64,000 nt of DNA from the NCBI RefSeq assembly GCF_010119975.1, contig NZ_CP048222.1, forward strand, positions 3,428,501-3,492,500, read 5' to 3'. Positions 54,417-63,797 of this stretch are shown here, piece after piece. How positions within the stretch are numbered: the first letter of the stretch is position 1; every line of letters begins with the position of its first letter. Under the pieces are notes generated by a model. The model did no database searches and was not told where the DNA came from. It was given only the letters and a program-made list of their open reading frames with translations. The stretch is from Rhodocytophaga rosea (GTDB lineage: Bacteria; Bacteroidota; Bacteroidia; Cytophagales; 172606-1). Made by a program: the position numbers and the translations under genes.

Positions 54417-55778
54417 TTATTGGTTAGATTTACTTAGTGCGATCGTATTTTTACGTGTTTCCAGCTTCTTAACTAAATAATCGCCTACTTTTTTGCCTTG
54501 GTCTGCTCCGTTTTCGATAGCAGAACGATAGTGAATCCCACCATATAAGCGGCTGATAGCTGCCTCATCTGCTGCCGCTTTAAATGAATGAAAAGTTCGG
54601 GCAGGCAACCCATATTCTACTTCCGTAGAATCTACAAACGTGAATGTATCGCCATAGATGTGTGTAAGAACAACAGCAGCTGAATTAGAAATCACACTAT
54701 GTCCGCTGGGATATTCTGGAAAGGGAGGCGTAGTTAATAAGGGTTCCCAGGTTTCATCAATGTGCTGATTAATTACCGTTTCTGGCCGTATAAGTTTACT
54801 GCGGTACTTTTCATCCCAGCAACTGATAAATCCATCTATAAGCGCAATAGAAACCAGCGCATAGGTTTCAGCCGAACGTATAAAATCGGATTTAGCTGTT
54901 TTATTGGCAATGTTAGCAATACTCATCCAGTGGCCTCCAGGCGACATTTTCTTTTTTCCCAGCATAAAATGCCCGGTATGTTGCACCACAAAAGGGTTAC
55001 AATCCCAGAAGCTGGCAATAGCCAGCTGCTCTTCTGAAAGGTTTTTGCCAGTTTCGTATGTTTCCAACGTCTCTTTATAAAAATCACTTGTTTTTTCCAG
55101 GCTATATTGAGGTGGGCGAGCCGGTATGAACTGATTACAAGAGTCTAAAGCAAAAGTCCGGATTTTATACCAGTGTGGCTCCACGGCATCCATGTAATCT
55201 GGAGGAGTAGGAACCCAGGTTCCGGGTGCATTGGTAACAGTATATCTTTCAAATCCTCTGGTTTGTTTATAGTTATCCTTGGAAGACCAGGCTACAATAG
55301 CATCTGCCACTTGCTTTCCGTATGCCATCGACCGCTCATATACTTCATCTGGCATCCCTGTTTCCTCAAATTCCTTATAAATTTCTGTTTCAAATGCTTC
55401 AATTTTCTCTTCAGAAAAAGTAAAAGTCCGGCCTACGGTCAGAAATGCTTTTACACTCGCTAAGGGGAAACAATATTCCTGGCCAGCTACTGGTTTGGGC
55501 ATATCCACTAAACCTTTTACCTGACTGGCTAATGAGCGGTAATCCGGATTAGAGTTTACCATGGCTTCGTAAGCAGCGATACTGGAATAAGCATAAATCC
55601 GGCTGGCTACTGGCGGTGAGAATATGTCGTATACAATGACATCAGTAAGCTTTTTAACGGAGCGATGCAGAAAGGCCGGGTCATTTGCCTGAACCTTGTA
55701 TTCACCATTGTTCTGTTTGCATCCAAAAGGCAGCATAATCAGCAAGGCAAGCAGAAGAGGGAAGTAGTGTCTTTTCAT
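54417..55778 (-). CDS. Vanadium-dependent haloperoxidase-like PAP2 lipoprotein
   Basis: 453 residues. The signal peptide ends in MLPFGCKQ, a lipobox with Cys at about residue 20. The core has the three PAP2/vanadium-haloperoxidase motifs: KYRSKLIRPETVI (motif 1), FPEYPSGHSVISN (motif 2) and ISRLYGGIHYRSAIENG (motif 3). It may bind vanadate and oxidise halides, or act as a phosphatase; the sequence alone does not decide. N-terminal helices include AYSSIAAYEAMVNSNPDYR. Divergent from the lipoprotein gene at 56109, with about 330 bp between. Confidence 0.87.
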   Translation of the reverse strand: MKRHYFPLLLALLIMLPFGCKQNNGEYKVQANDPAFLHRSVKKLTDVIVYDIFSPPVASRIYAYSSIAAYEAMVNSNPDYRSLASQVKGLVDMPKPVAGQEYCFPLASVKAFLTVGRTFTFSEEKIEAFETEIYKEFEETGMPDEVYERSMAYGKQVADAIVAWSSKDNYKQTRGFERYTVTNAPGTWVPTPPDYMDAVEPHWYKIRTFALDSCNQFIPARPPQYSLEKTSDFYKETLETYETGKNLSEEQLAIASFWDCNPFVVQHTGHFMLGKKKMSPGGHWMSIANIANKTAKSDFIRSAETYALVSIALIDGFISCWDEKYRSKLIRPETVINQHIDETWEPLLTTPPFPEYPSGHSVISNSAAVVLTHIYGDTFTFVDSTEVEYGLPARTFHSFKAAADEAAISRLYGGIHYRSAIENGADQGKKVGDYLVKKLETRKNTIALSKSNQ

Positions 55779-56108
55779 TGTGAAAAGGAAATAAGTGGTA
55801 CACTAAACAGCAACAACTTATATTATTATCGTACAGCTGTACATAAAAATAATTATACTCCAAATATACATAAAATTCTATTGTTCAGAAACTCCTGGCT
55901 GTTTATATATGATCATTTTCCTGAATCCGCAAAACTGATTCAATTAGATTCAGAAAACTATTTTGCTCGATTAGGTTGCAGGCTTACTGAATAATACCTA
56001 ATTTCAGTTGGCTCATTTGTGTTGAAATTTGTTCATTTTAAATCTATACTGCATATCTGCCATATCTATCATTCCTGTTGATAAAACCATTTTTATTCCT
56101 CTATTGAT
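55779..56108. other. Divergent intergenic region
   Basis: 330 bp between the haloperoxidase-like and lipoprotein genes. AT-rich; it must contain both promoters, but I found no full TAnnTTTG box and no hairpin. Confidence 0.4.
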
Positions 56109-57359
56109 ATGAATAAACACTACCCGTATATTTTATTTGGATGGCTGATCATGCAATGCGTTCTCACCGCTTGTGATACAAAACAGCAAGCCACCACTGA
56201 AACAAATTCCTCGGAAAATAAACCTGCTACCAACATGACTAATACTCAGAATTTTAAGGAAGGAAATGATTATGTTTTGTTTGAAAGAGTGAGAATGTTA
56301 GATAAAACTGCCTTTGCCGAACCAGCCGAAGCCTACAGCCTTTTGTTGCCTAAAGGCTGGCAGCAAGAGAATAATATTATCTGGAATATGCCAAACAGTG
56401 ATTGTGCCGGTACATTTAAGGACTTACGAGCCAGATCTGTAGATGGAAAATACAGTTTCCGCCTCTTTCCGGATATTGTGTATAACTGGAACACCGATCC
56501 ACAGATGATACAGTTTTATATGAACAGTGGAAATATATCGCCCTTTTGTGGGTTCAGACAGCCCATGAATGCTGAACAGTATCTGAGATCTGTATTTGCT
56601 CCCGGAGAATTGAATAACCCGCAGATTATAAAAGTAGAACCCAATGCTACGGTAGTAGATGAAATGAAGCAGAGTAATGAAAAAACCCGGATGGAACTAA
56701 TGCAATACGGATCTGCCCAGATAAATTTCGACCAGTCGGCTATTCATGCTAATGTACGCTGGAAAAATGGAAGCGAAGGTATAGTTGTATTGGGTACATC
56801 TATCATAGAAAATACAGTTCCTAATGTGTACAATGGTACATATAATAAAATTTACACCACCATGGTGACCAAGCGCATTGTGTATACTTATCCGGATACA
56901 GAAAAGCAGCAGGCACTCAATCAATTTAGTGTCATTATGGGGAGTTTCCGGACGAATCCCTCCTATACCGAAACGGTAAACAAATTCTGGAAAGATGTAC
57001 GGCAACAAAGGCAAATCGCTCATATTGGTAAACTCCGTATGATGGATGCCCAAACCAAAGCCATGGGTGAAGCCGCTATCCGGAGCGGCCAGGAAAGGCT
57101 GAAAGCCATGGATGCAAACATCCGGAATTGGGAACAACAGCAACAGTCTTCTGACGACCGCATGCATACGAATTTTATAAAAGCCATCCGGGAGGTAGAA
57201 CATTATCAGGATGAAACTGGTAAAGTGGAACTGGCATCCGGTTATGACCATGCCTGGAGCCGGGGAGATGGCAGCTATATTATGAGCAATGATCCTAATT
57301 TCAATCCTGGTTCCGTATTACAGGACCATAACTGGAAGGAGATGAGAAAGATTGATTAA
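56109..57359 (+). CDS. Predicted lipoprotein of unknown function
   Basis: 416 residues. The signal peptide MNKHYPYILFGWLIMQCVLT ends in a lipobox (LTACD, Cys about residue 22), followed by a Thr/Ser/Asn-rich linker. The mature part has a beta-rich central domain (about 55-290; YVLFERVRMLDK, SVDGKYSFRLFPDIVYNW, EGIVVLGTSIIENTVPN) and a helical C-terminus with an unusual Gln-rich segment (about 350: RNWEQQQQSSDDR), ending GYDHAWSRGDGSYIMSNDPN. No family recognised. The next gene begins 50 bp later. Confidence 0.7.
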   Translation: MNKHYPYILFGWLIMQCVLTACDTKQQATTETNSSENKPATNMTNTQNFKEGNDYVLFERVRMLDKTAFAEPAEAYSLLLPKGWQQENNIIWNMPNSDCAGTFKDLRARSVDGKYSFRLFPDIVYNWNTDPQMIQFYMNSGNISPFCGFRQPMNAEQYLRSVFAPGELNNPQIIKVEPNATVVDEMKQSNEKTRMELMQYGSAQINFDQSAIHANVRWKNGSEGIVVLGTSIIENTVPNVYNGTYNKIYTTMVTKRIVYTYPDTEKQQALNQFSVIMGSFRTNPSYTETVNKFWKDVRQQRQIAHIGKLRMMDAQTKAMGEAAIRSGQERLKAMDANIRNWEQQQQSSDDRMHTNFIKAIREVEHYQDETGKVELASGYDHAWSRGDGSYIMSNDPNFNPGSVLQDHNWKEMRKID

Positions 57360-57367
57360 ATGGTTAT

Positions 57368-57383
57368 TTGTTGTTAGTTGTTG
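57368..57383. repeat. GTTG-rich tract after a stop codon
   Basis: TTGTTGTTAGTTGTTG starts 9 bp after the lipoprotein stop. Related tracts follow other genes in the window (3352-3393 and, on the other strand, 17819-17841). Confidence 0.6.
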
Positions 57384-57409
57384 ATACGCAACTGTTAGGC
57401 TTAATTAAA

Positions 57410-57967
57410 ATGGAAAAATTAAAAGAATATATTAAGCAAAAGTGGTTTACAGCTTATAGGAGATTGTCCACATCTGAAGTTAATGATATTTATGTTTTTT
57501 CATTTTTTGTATATGACGATGAAGATGACCCAAGAAGACCTACCTTAACGATTGGATATAACACTTTAACTAATTTTCATGAGCAAATAAACGATGCATC
57601 CGATGAGCAGGAGGCTAAGTGGAATTATGCTTTTTGGTTACAAAATGAAATTGAATCCATAGGTACAGAAGAAGACAAAGTTGGGAAGAAATTGATTGAA
57701 AATTGGGTAGTTGAAAAAAAGCTCTACTATACGGATAAAGAAGAAGATCGTGACTTTGATGCTTGTATGGAAAAAGCAGAGCAGATAACAAAAAACTTTA
57801 TTGATCTACTCATTCAAATAGTACAAGAAACCCATCAAGCACAAATAACAAATCTGCCTATACTCATTCATGAACTTGAATACTATGATTTAATCAGAGA
57901 TCAGAATATACAAGCGAACGGAAGGGAAAGAGTGAGCGAGTTTAGTGAATGGATAAATGAAATGTAA
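57410..57967 (+). CDS. DUF4303-like protein
   Basis: 185 residues from ATG 57410; the frame is open to 57368 but crosses a GTTG tract. The pattern NDIYVFSFFVYDDEDDPRRP, then GYNTLTNFHEQIND and AKWNYAFWLQNEIESIG resembles DUF4303 proteins, which occur among immunity proteins of polymorphic toxins. No toxin gene lies next to it, so an orphan immunity-like function is possible. Soluble and acidic; no signal peptide. The match is weak and other functions are possible. Confidence 0.6.
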   Translation: MEKLKEYIKQKWFTAYRRLSTSEVNDIYVFSFFVYDDEDDPRRPTLTIGYNTLTNFHEQINDASDEQEAKWNYAFWLQNEIESIGTEEDKVGKKLIENWVVEKKLYYTDKEEDRDFDACMEKAEQITKNFIDLLIQIVQETHQAQITNLPILIHELEYYDLIRDQNIQANGRERVSEFSEWINEM

Positions 57968-58240
57968 AAGTACTAAGCCTAACACCTAACCCTATTCCCA
58001 ACGCTAAAGTTTAATCAAAAATAAAGGTATGTTAGGATTCGTGTTCCATTGACAAAATGCATGCTATCCATTTTGTAAGTTGCCGTTCTCCTTCTAAATA
58101 CATCTTATATCAATATAATCAGGTTTTTGTTAGAATGAAAGTTATTAGTAGCTTCAGTATCCAGTCAGAAACTTGGTATAATATCGCCACATTTTTCTGG
58201 CAAAACCCTTACTTTGCAACCAACCTATATCATTCCTTTC

Positions 58241-59572
58241 ATGAGAAACACTGTACTTACTGCCTTCTGCTTCGTTTTGTTGATGTCCTTACAAGTCCAT
58301 GCACAAACTACTTTGTTACAATCCGGGCCAATGGTGGGATATTCGGATATGAAAGAAGTAGCCTTATGGGTGCAAACCACCCAAGATGCCAAAGTAAAAT
58401 GTATGTATTGGGAAAAGGATGCTCCACAGAAAAAATTCAGTACTGAAGAAATTACTACTACCAAGAACACGGCATTTACAGCTACATTAAAAGCAGATCA
58501 GGTATCTCCAGGAAAAAAATACACCTATGAATTATATATTAATGGTAAAAATGTAAAGCGTCCCTATCCACTGGAATTTCAGACCCAAACCTTGTGGCAG
58601 TGGCGCACCGATCCACCGGAATTTACTTTTGCTACCGGTAGCTGTACCTACATCAATGAAACTGATGTAGACCGGCCGGGAAAACCATATGGAGGTGATT
58701 ATGATATATTTACGACGATTTACCAGCAGAAACCGGATTTTATGCTCTGGCTGGGTGATAATACCTACCTACGGGAAGTAGACTGGAATACCCGTTCTGG
58801 TATTATGCACCGCTATACCCATACCCGTTCTACCCCTGAAATGCAGCCTTTACTGGGTTCTGTACATAACTATGCCACATGGGACGACCATGACTTTGGT
58901 CCCAATAATGCCAACCGGAGTTTCTGGAATAAGAATATTACCCTGGAAGCCTTTAAGTTATTCTGGCCCAGTGCCAATTATGTGTTGGGCGAAAAAGCCG
59001 GTGTTACCAGTACGTTTCAGTGGAATGACGTGCAGTTTTTTTTGGTAGATGACCGATACTTTAAAACGCCGAATGAGAATTTTGTAAGCAGCGACCGCAC
59101 CTTACTGGGAAAAGAGCAGTTACAATGGCTGGTCGATGCCCTCATTTCCAGCGATGCGCCTTTTAAAATTGTAGCCATTGGCTGCCAGGTGTTGAATCCT
59201 GCCAAACTCGACGATAGTTATACCTATTACCAGGAAGAAAAAGACTATTTGCTGAAAGCGATCCAGGAGGCCAAAATTCCGGGTGTTATTTTCCTTGATG
59301 GCGACCGTCATCACAGCAGCCTTACCAAACTGGAGCGCCCAGGCACCTATCCTTTATACGACATTACCATCTCTCCCTTAACAGCTGGTGTATATACACC
59401 CAAAGCCGATGAAAATGCGCTGATGATACCCGGCACCTTAGTAGCTGAGCATAACTTCGCCCTTATCAATGTAAAAGGTCCTCGTACAGACAGAACACTG
59501 ACCATACGGGTATTGAACACCAAAGGCAAAGAAATGTGGACACAGGAATTGAAGGCTAAGGAGTTGAAGTGA
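58241..59572 (+). CDS. PhoD-like alkaline phosphatase/phosphodiesterase
   Basis: 443 residues from ATG 58241 (MRNTVLTAFCFVLLMSLQVHAQ signal peptide; a TTG start upstream is less likely). An N-terminal Fn3-like beta domain (about 22-115) precedes the metallophosphatase domain with the metal ligands FATGSCTY, PDFMLWLGDNTYLRE, YATWDDHDFGPNN, FFLVDDRYFK and FLDGDRHHSSLTK. PhoD-like enzymes hydrolyse phosphodiesters and monoesters in the periplasm and are usually phosphate-starvation regulated; no pho box could be checked here. Single gene. Confidence 0.9.
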   Translation: MRNTVLTAFCFVLLMSLQVHAQTTLLQSGPMVGYSDMKEVALWVQTTQDAKVKCMYWEKDAPQKKFSTEEITTTKNTAFTATLKADQVSPGKKYTYELYINGKNVKRPYPLEFQTQTLWQWRTDPPEFTFATGSCTYINETDVDRPGKPYGGDYDIFTTIYQQKPDFMLWLGDNTYLREVDWNTRSGIMHRYTHTRSTPEMQPLLGSVHNYATWDDHDFGPNNANRSFWNKNITLEAFKLFWPSANYVLGEKAGVTSTFQWNDVQFFLVDDRYFKTPNENFVSSDRTLLGKEQLQWLVDALISSDAPFKIVAIGCQVLNPAKLDDSYTYYQEEKDYLLKAIQEAKIPGVIFLDGDRHHSSLTKLERPGTYPLYDITISPLTAGVYTPKADENALMIPGTLVAEHNFALINVKGPRTDRTLTIRVLNTKGKEMWTQELKAKELK

Positions 59573-59612
59573 ATTAGGAATATTCTTATTGTTTGAATAG
59601 GCAGCTTTCTGT

Positions 59613-60140
59613 TCAACCAAGCCTATATTTAGTTTTTCTTCTAATCTTATTCTCGAATATTTCTAATTTCATTGAACGACTCCATACATTAATTTTTGGC
59701 TTATTTACGAAAGAGATTAGAATATCTATTGCATTGATTCGATTTTCATTACTAATTATTAACGCTGAAGTAACACATCCTGCTGCCACATATCCATGTA
59801 GACTACTTTTATAGGGCGAGTTTACTAATCCTAATACCAATTGGGTACCTGAATCAATGTCAAAAGAGAGGAAACAATCCATACCACCACTAACAAGCTT
59901 TATTGTGTCTTGCTTAATAGCCCCTTTATAAATATTTTTAATAATAAGCATTTGTCCGCCGTTACTGCCTTTGTAAAATGTTCCAATGACCACATAATCA
60001 AAGTTTTTAACCTGGCTCAGAAACTCCCGGCCAATCATAGACCTGCCACAAGAGCATGCCATAGTTTCGAAGCTTACAAGGGTAAATAGAATGAATGATA
60101 GGGCTCTTTCATAATAGATAACTATGTGGAACATACTCAA
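59613..60140 (-). CDS. Exported TIMP/NTR-like protein, 175 aa
   Basis: An N-terminal hydrophobic segment (about 8-28, with FILFTLVSFETMACSCGRSM) ends in a CSC motif that fits a TIMP/NTR-like fold, in which the N-terminal Cys coordinates metal after signal cleavage. Later LVSGGMDCFLSFDIDSGTQ and VAAGCVTSALI hold further cysteines. Bacteroidota have many such CSC proteins, function unknown. Convergent with the PhoD-like gene, 40 bp between stops. Location and start are uncertain. Confidence 0.6.
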   Translation of the reverse strand: MSMFHIVIYYERALSFILFTLVSFETMACSCGRSMIGREFLSQVKNFDYVVIGTFYKGSNGGQMLIIKNIYKGAIKQDTIKLVSGGMDCFLSFDIDSGTQLVLGLVNSPYKSSLHGYVAAGCVTSALIISNENRINAIDILISFVNKPKINVWSRSMKLEIFENKIRRKTKYRLG

Positions 60141-60153
60141 TTTACTAAAAAAT

Positions 60154-60186
60154 AAACAGCCGGACGCTAGAAGTGCCCGGCTGTTT
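60154..60186 (-). terminator. Terminator of receptor pair 2 operon
   Basis: On the minus strand AAACAGCCGG, a 13-nt loop and CCGGCTGTTT form a 10-bp perfect stem followed by a T-rich stretch (ATTTTTTAG). It lies about 47 bp after the DUF4249 stop. Confidence 0.88.
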
Positions 60187-60232
60187 GTATAAAGGTGGTA
60201 TGCAAATATAGAATAAGTCGTTAAAAAACCTT

Positions 60233-61042
60233 TTATTTTATCGTTACAGTTTCAGTGGCGACAGCAGATGCCCTAAAAATTCCCAGTGCGCCATTGCTGA
60301 TGGTAGAAGGTGGGTTAACAGGCGGAGGGCTAAATAAACCTCCATCGCTATTGAGCACATTTAATAAACCATTATAGTATTCATATTCTTTCCGGCTCAG
60401 TGAGTGCATTTCCAGTCGTACCACATCATTCAAATCAAAAGGATAGCCTAATTCCAGATTCTCAATATCCCCTTTGAGGAAATCGTCGCTTGAAATAATC
60501 AAGTCGTTTACACTGTTATATAGTGAATCACCTTCATACACATAAAAGCGGTAATAATTTGTTTCGCCCTGTGGTTCTTTGGCAAAGAAATAAATATAAT
60601 AGCCTTCATCTTTGGTAGGCGACTCTTCTACAAAACGGATCTCCAGTTTATCAATATTGGTAACCGGGAGCAGTTTAGATTCTGCCTGATAGCTTTGTCC
60701 ATTGTGCTGAATATTCAGGTAGTACGTCTGGCCCACTACGCCTTGAATGGTGCTGGTTTGGTAGGTACCTGGTTTATCCGATAAATGGGTGAGTACTTCG
60801 GAATTTCCGGCATCATCCGAAACTGTTACTACAGCATCTGTTACTTTGGGCGCTGGATCTGTACTATAAAAATCTCCGGTTTGAGAAAGGGTAATATAAT
60901 ACGGTCCTGGCTGGCTAGTGATCAAACCATCTACCACGAGTTTGGGATTGGTATTATTGAGTGGCACTTCTACTACTTCCTGGCAGGCAGTAAACAGGAA
61001 GGGAAGCGCTATAAAGAATAGGATAAATTTAATGTTTTTCAT
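60233..61042 (-). CDS. DUF4249 lipoprotein (partner of receptor pair 2)
   Basis: 269 residues from ATG 61042. Signal peptide MKNIKFILFFIALPFLFTAC ends in lipobox FTACQ. The mature protein is all-beta (KLVVDGLITSQPGPYYITLS, TYYLNIQHNGQSY, NYYRFYVYEGDSLY), the DUF4249 type. It follows its TonB receptor by 28 bp. Sequence relation to the DUF4249 protein of pair 1 is recognisable (KLV...FIS/LIT pattern, YYLNI) but low, so the two pairs likely bind different ligands. Confidence 0.88.
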   Translation of the reverse strand: MKNIKFILFFIALPFLFTACQEVVEVPLNNTNPKLVVDGLITSQPGPYYITLSQTGDFYSTDPAPKVTDAVVTVSDDAGNSEVLTHLSDKPGTYQTSTIQGVVGQTYYLNIQHNGQSYQAESKLLPVTNIDKLEIRFVEESPTKDEGYYIYFFAKEPQGETNYYRFYVYEGDSLYNSVNDLIISSDDFLKGDIENLELGYPFDLNDVVRLEMHSLSRKEYEYYNGLLNVLNSDGGLFSPPPVNPPSTISNGALGIFRASAVATETVTIK

Positions 61043-61070
61043 ATAATTAGTATAGAGCAAATGCTGAATG

Positions 61071-63464
61071 TTAGAATTTGAAATTATAAGTAACAGAAGG
61101 AATAATGCCGAATAAATAGGTTTTTACAGCTTTAGGCTCTTTTGTATTGATTACCAGATCATCGTCGCCTTCATTTACACCTGGGTCTCCATTAATTACA
61201 TCCCGGAACTGAACGGTAAATGCATTTTTACGAGCATACGCATTGTACAGAGAGAAATTCCAGCTGCTTTGCCATTTCCGGCCAGGCTTTTGTTTGCCAT
61301 CAATATTTAAAGACAAATCCATACGGTGATAAGCGGGCATACGGTTTCCATTGCGGGTTTCAGGATAATATGGGGTACGTTTACCATCAACTTCATAAAA
61401 TCCTTGCGGATAGGTTACCGCACTACCAGTGGTGTATACCCAGTTGGCAGAAAGCGTCATTCTTGGCTTGATTTCGTGTGAAAGTACTACTGATACATTA
61501 TGCCTTCTATCATAACGGGGGCTATAGGCCTGCCCCAAGCTAATTCCTTCGATCTGGCGCTGTGCTTTAGATAAGGTATAACTTACCCAGCCAGTGGTGC
61601 GGCCTACATTTTTTTTCACCATAAATTCTGCGCCATATGCCCAGGCATCACCAGCCCGGAGTTCTGTTTCCAGATTATTGTTCAGCAGGATTTCTGCGCC
61701 GTCTTTAAAATCAATCTGGTTCTGCATCCATTTATAATATACTTCCACCGAAGTCTCAAACATGTTCTCTTTAAAGTTTCGGAAGTATCCAAGGGCTATC
61801 TGGTCGCTGATCTGTGGTTTGATGTATTTATCAGCTGGTACCCACCGGTCAATAGGCAAACCGGCAGTAGAGTTAGAGGCAATTTGTAAATACTGGCGCA
61901 TGCGGTTGTAAGAAGCTTTCACTGAACTTCTGTCATCTACCAGGTAACGGGCAGCAAACCGGGGTTCTAAGCCATGATACAAATTGATGCTTTCATAGCG
62001 GCTGTATTTCACTGTGTCTGTAATGGTATTATCGTCCATTGGTTGGCCAGGAGCGTATTGGAACACCCTTCCCGGACCTACATTCCAGAACATAGAGTAA
62101 CGTAAGCCATACTGGAAAGAAAGTCTTTCGCTGATTTTCTGGTCGTTGCTGATATAGAATGCCTGTTCCAGGGCATATTTGTTATCCAGTTTAAAGGTTT
62201 CAAAAATAGAATTAGAATTTTTTGGCTGGATCGTAGCCGGAGAAAACCGGTGAACAATGGTATTTGAACCAAATTTCAGTTCATTATTCGGATTGAGGAA
62301 ATAATTAAAATCCAGTTTTAGGCCATATTCCTGCAAGTTTGATTTCCATTCAAAGTTTTGTGCGCCATCGTTGATATTAAATCCATAATTAAAATCGCTG
62401 AAAAGTACTGTTGTATTCAGGAATAAACGCTGGTTGAACAAGTGATTCCAGCGGAAAGTAGTAGTAGTATTTCCCCAGTCCAAGCCGAATACATCGTCGA
62501 AGCCAAATTTATCTTTTCCAAAATAACCCGATAAAAATATCCGGTTTTTGTCATTGATCTTGTAATTCAGTTTGGCATTCAGGTCGTAGAAATACAGCGT
62601 ATTGCTGTTGATATTCTCATCCGGGGAAAGCTTCAGAAACACATCAGCATAAGTGCGGCGACCAGAAAGCATAAACGAAGACTTATCTTTTACCAATGGA
62701 CCTTCCAGGGTAAGGCGGCTGGAAATAGTACCAATCCCACCAGAGGCCGTAAATTTCTTGGAATTGCCTTCCTTCATCCTTACATCCACAATCGACGACA
62801 ACCGTCCGCCGAACTGGGCTGGAATTCCACCCTTATACAATTCAATATCTTTAATAGCATCAGAGTTGAATACAGAGAAAAATCCCAGGAAGTGAGATGC
62901 ATTATACACAGTAGCCTCATCCAGCAACATCAGGGTTTGGTCGGCAGAACCACCGCGAACAAACAAACCGGTTGTACCTTCACCAGCGCTCTGAATACCT
63001 GGCAACATCTGAATACTTCTGAGAATATCTACCTCACCAAATAGAGCCGGCATAGATTTGATCCGCTCAATTTTGAGATTTTCGCGGCTCATTTTCACTT
63101 CCGTTACGTTGCCATCGATCTTTGTAGAAGAAACTACTACTTCTTCCAGGTTCACACTTTCTTCAGCTACTTCAAAATTGAGCGTTTTGTTGGCATCCAA
63201 TTTAATAGACTGGTTCTGGGTAACAAAGCCTACATAGCTTACACTTAGGTTATATTCTCCTGCAGGCAAGGTAAGCGAATAAAAGCCATAGGCATTCGTA
63301 GTAGTTCCATTGCCTAATTGCTGCACATATACGCTCGCTCCAATTAGTTCTTCACCTGTTTTTGCATCTTTAATATATCCGCTCACTGTAAACTTGCTTT
63401 GTGCCCATAGCTGGCTCAGGCTCCAAAACAATAAGATCAAAGTTAATCCTGTAATTTTTCTCAT
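61071..63464 (-). CDS. TonB-dependent receptor with carboxypeptidase-regulatory-like domain (receptor pair 2)
   Basis: 797 residues. A signal peptide (about 1-21) is followed by a CarboxypepD_reg-like domain (FTVSGYIKDAKTGEELIGAS, AYGFYSLTLPAGEYNLSVSY), a plug domain (FVRGGSADQTLMLLDEATVY, YKGGIPAQFGGRLSSIVDVR) and a long barrel ending in FNFKF with a C-terminal Phe. It shares obvious homology along its length with pair 1 (shared segments SSRLTLEGPL, SGRRTYAD, FRWNHLF). Ligand unknown. The DUF4249 gene follows it. Upstream (63465-63797) no full promoter box is seen. Confidence 0.92.
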   Translation of the reverse strand: MRKITGLTLILLFWSLSQLWAQSKFTVSGYIKDAKTGEELIGASVYVQQLGNGTTTNAYGFYSLTLPAGEYNLSVSYVGFVTQNQSIKLDANKTLNFEVAEESVNLEEVVVSSTKIDGNVTEVKMSRENLKIERIKSMPALFGEVDILRSIQMLPGIQSAGEGTTGLFVRGGSADQTLMLLDEATVYNASHFLGFFSVFNSDAIKDIELYKGGIPAQFGGRLSSIVDVRMKEGNSKKFTASGGIGTISSRLTLEGPLVKDKSSFMLSGRRTYADVFLKLSPDENINSNTLYFYDLNAKLNYKINDKNRIFLSGYFGKDKFGFDDVFGLDWGNTTTTFRWNHLFNQRLFLNTTVLFSDFNYGFNINDGAQNFEWKSNLQEYGLKLDFNYFLNPNNELKFGSNTIVHRFSPATIQPKNSNSIFETFKLDNKYALEQAFYISNDQKISERLSFQYGLRYSMFWNVGPGRVFQYAPGQPMDDNTITDTVKYSRYESINLYHGLEPRFAARYLVDDRSSVKASYNRMRQYLQIASNSTAGLPIDRWVPADKYIKPQISDQIALGYFRNFKENMFETSVEVYYKWMQNQIDFKDGAEILLNNNLETELRAGDAWAYGAEFMVKKNVGRTTGWVSYTLSKAQRQIEGISLGQAYSPRYDRRHNVSVVLSHEIKPRMTLSANWVYTTGSAVTYPQGFYEVDGKRTPYYPETRNGNRMPAYHRMDLSLNIDGKQKPGRKWQSSWNFSLYNAYARKNAFTVQFRDVINGDPGVNEGDDDLVINTKEPKAVKTYLFGIIPSVTYNFKF

Positions 63465-63797
63465 GTGTGTTAAATTGACTTATTTCAAGATAATATTTAT
63501 GTTTATTTAGTTTATATCCGATTATATTATTAATAAACCTTTGATTAGCAATGCTATTGTGATGTATTATTTAGCTTCCTGCGAAAAAATAGGCATATGC
63601 TAGTATAAATTATTGAGGATGATTTTTGAGTATAAGACAAGTTAACCAATACTTACCCCTACGGTGCAGAGAGATTTATTAAATAAATTTTGCAGGAAAC
63701 GGATAAGTGGAAATAATGAAGGAGGAACGGCAAAAACGGCATGAAAAATTCAGCCGAAATACTAACCTTTGTATCTGATAACAGAATTCCGAAATGA
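63465..63797. other. Divergent intergenic region
   Basis: 333 bp between the leftward receptor gene and the rightward phosphatase-like gene. Close to the latter, TAACCTTTG (about 63764-63772) resembles the -7 box with one extra base. Nothing else recognised. Confidence 0.4.

Noticed and set aside
58057-58446. ORF overlapping the start of the PhoD-like gene
   Set aside because: It overlaps the well-supported PhoD-like gene in another frame and has no recognisable protein features.
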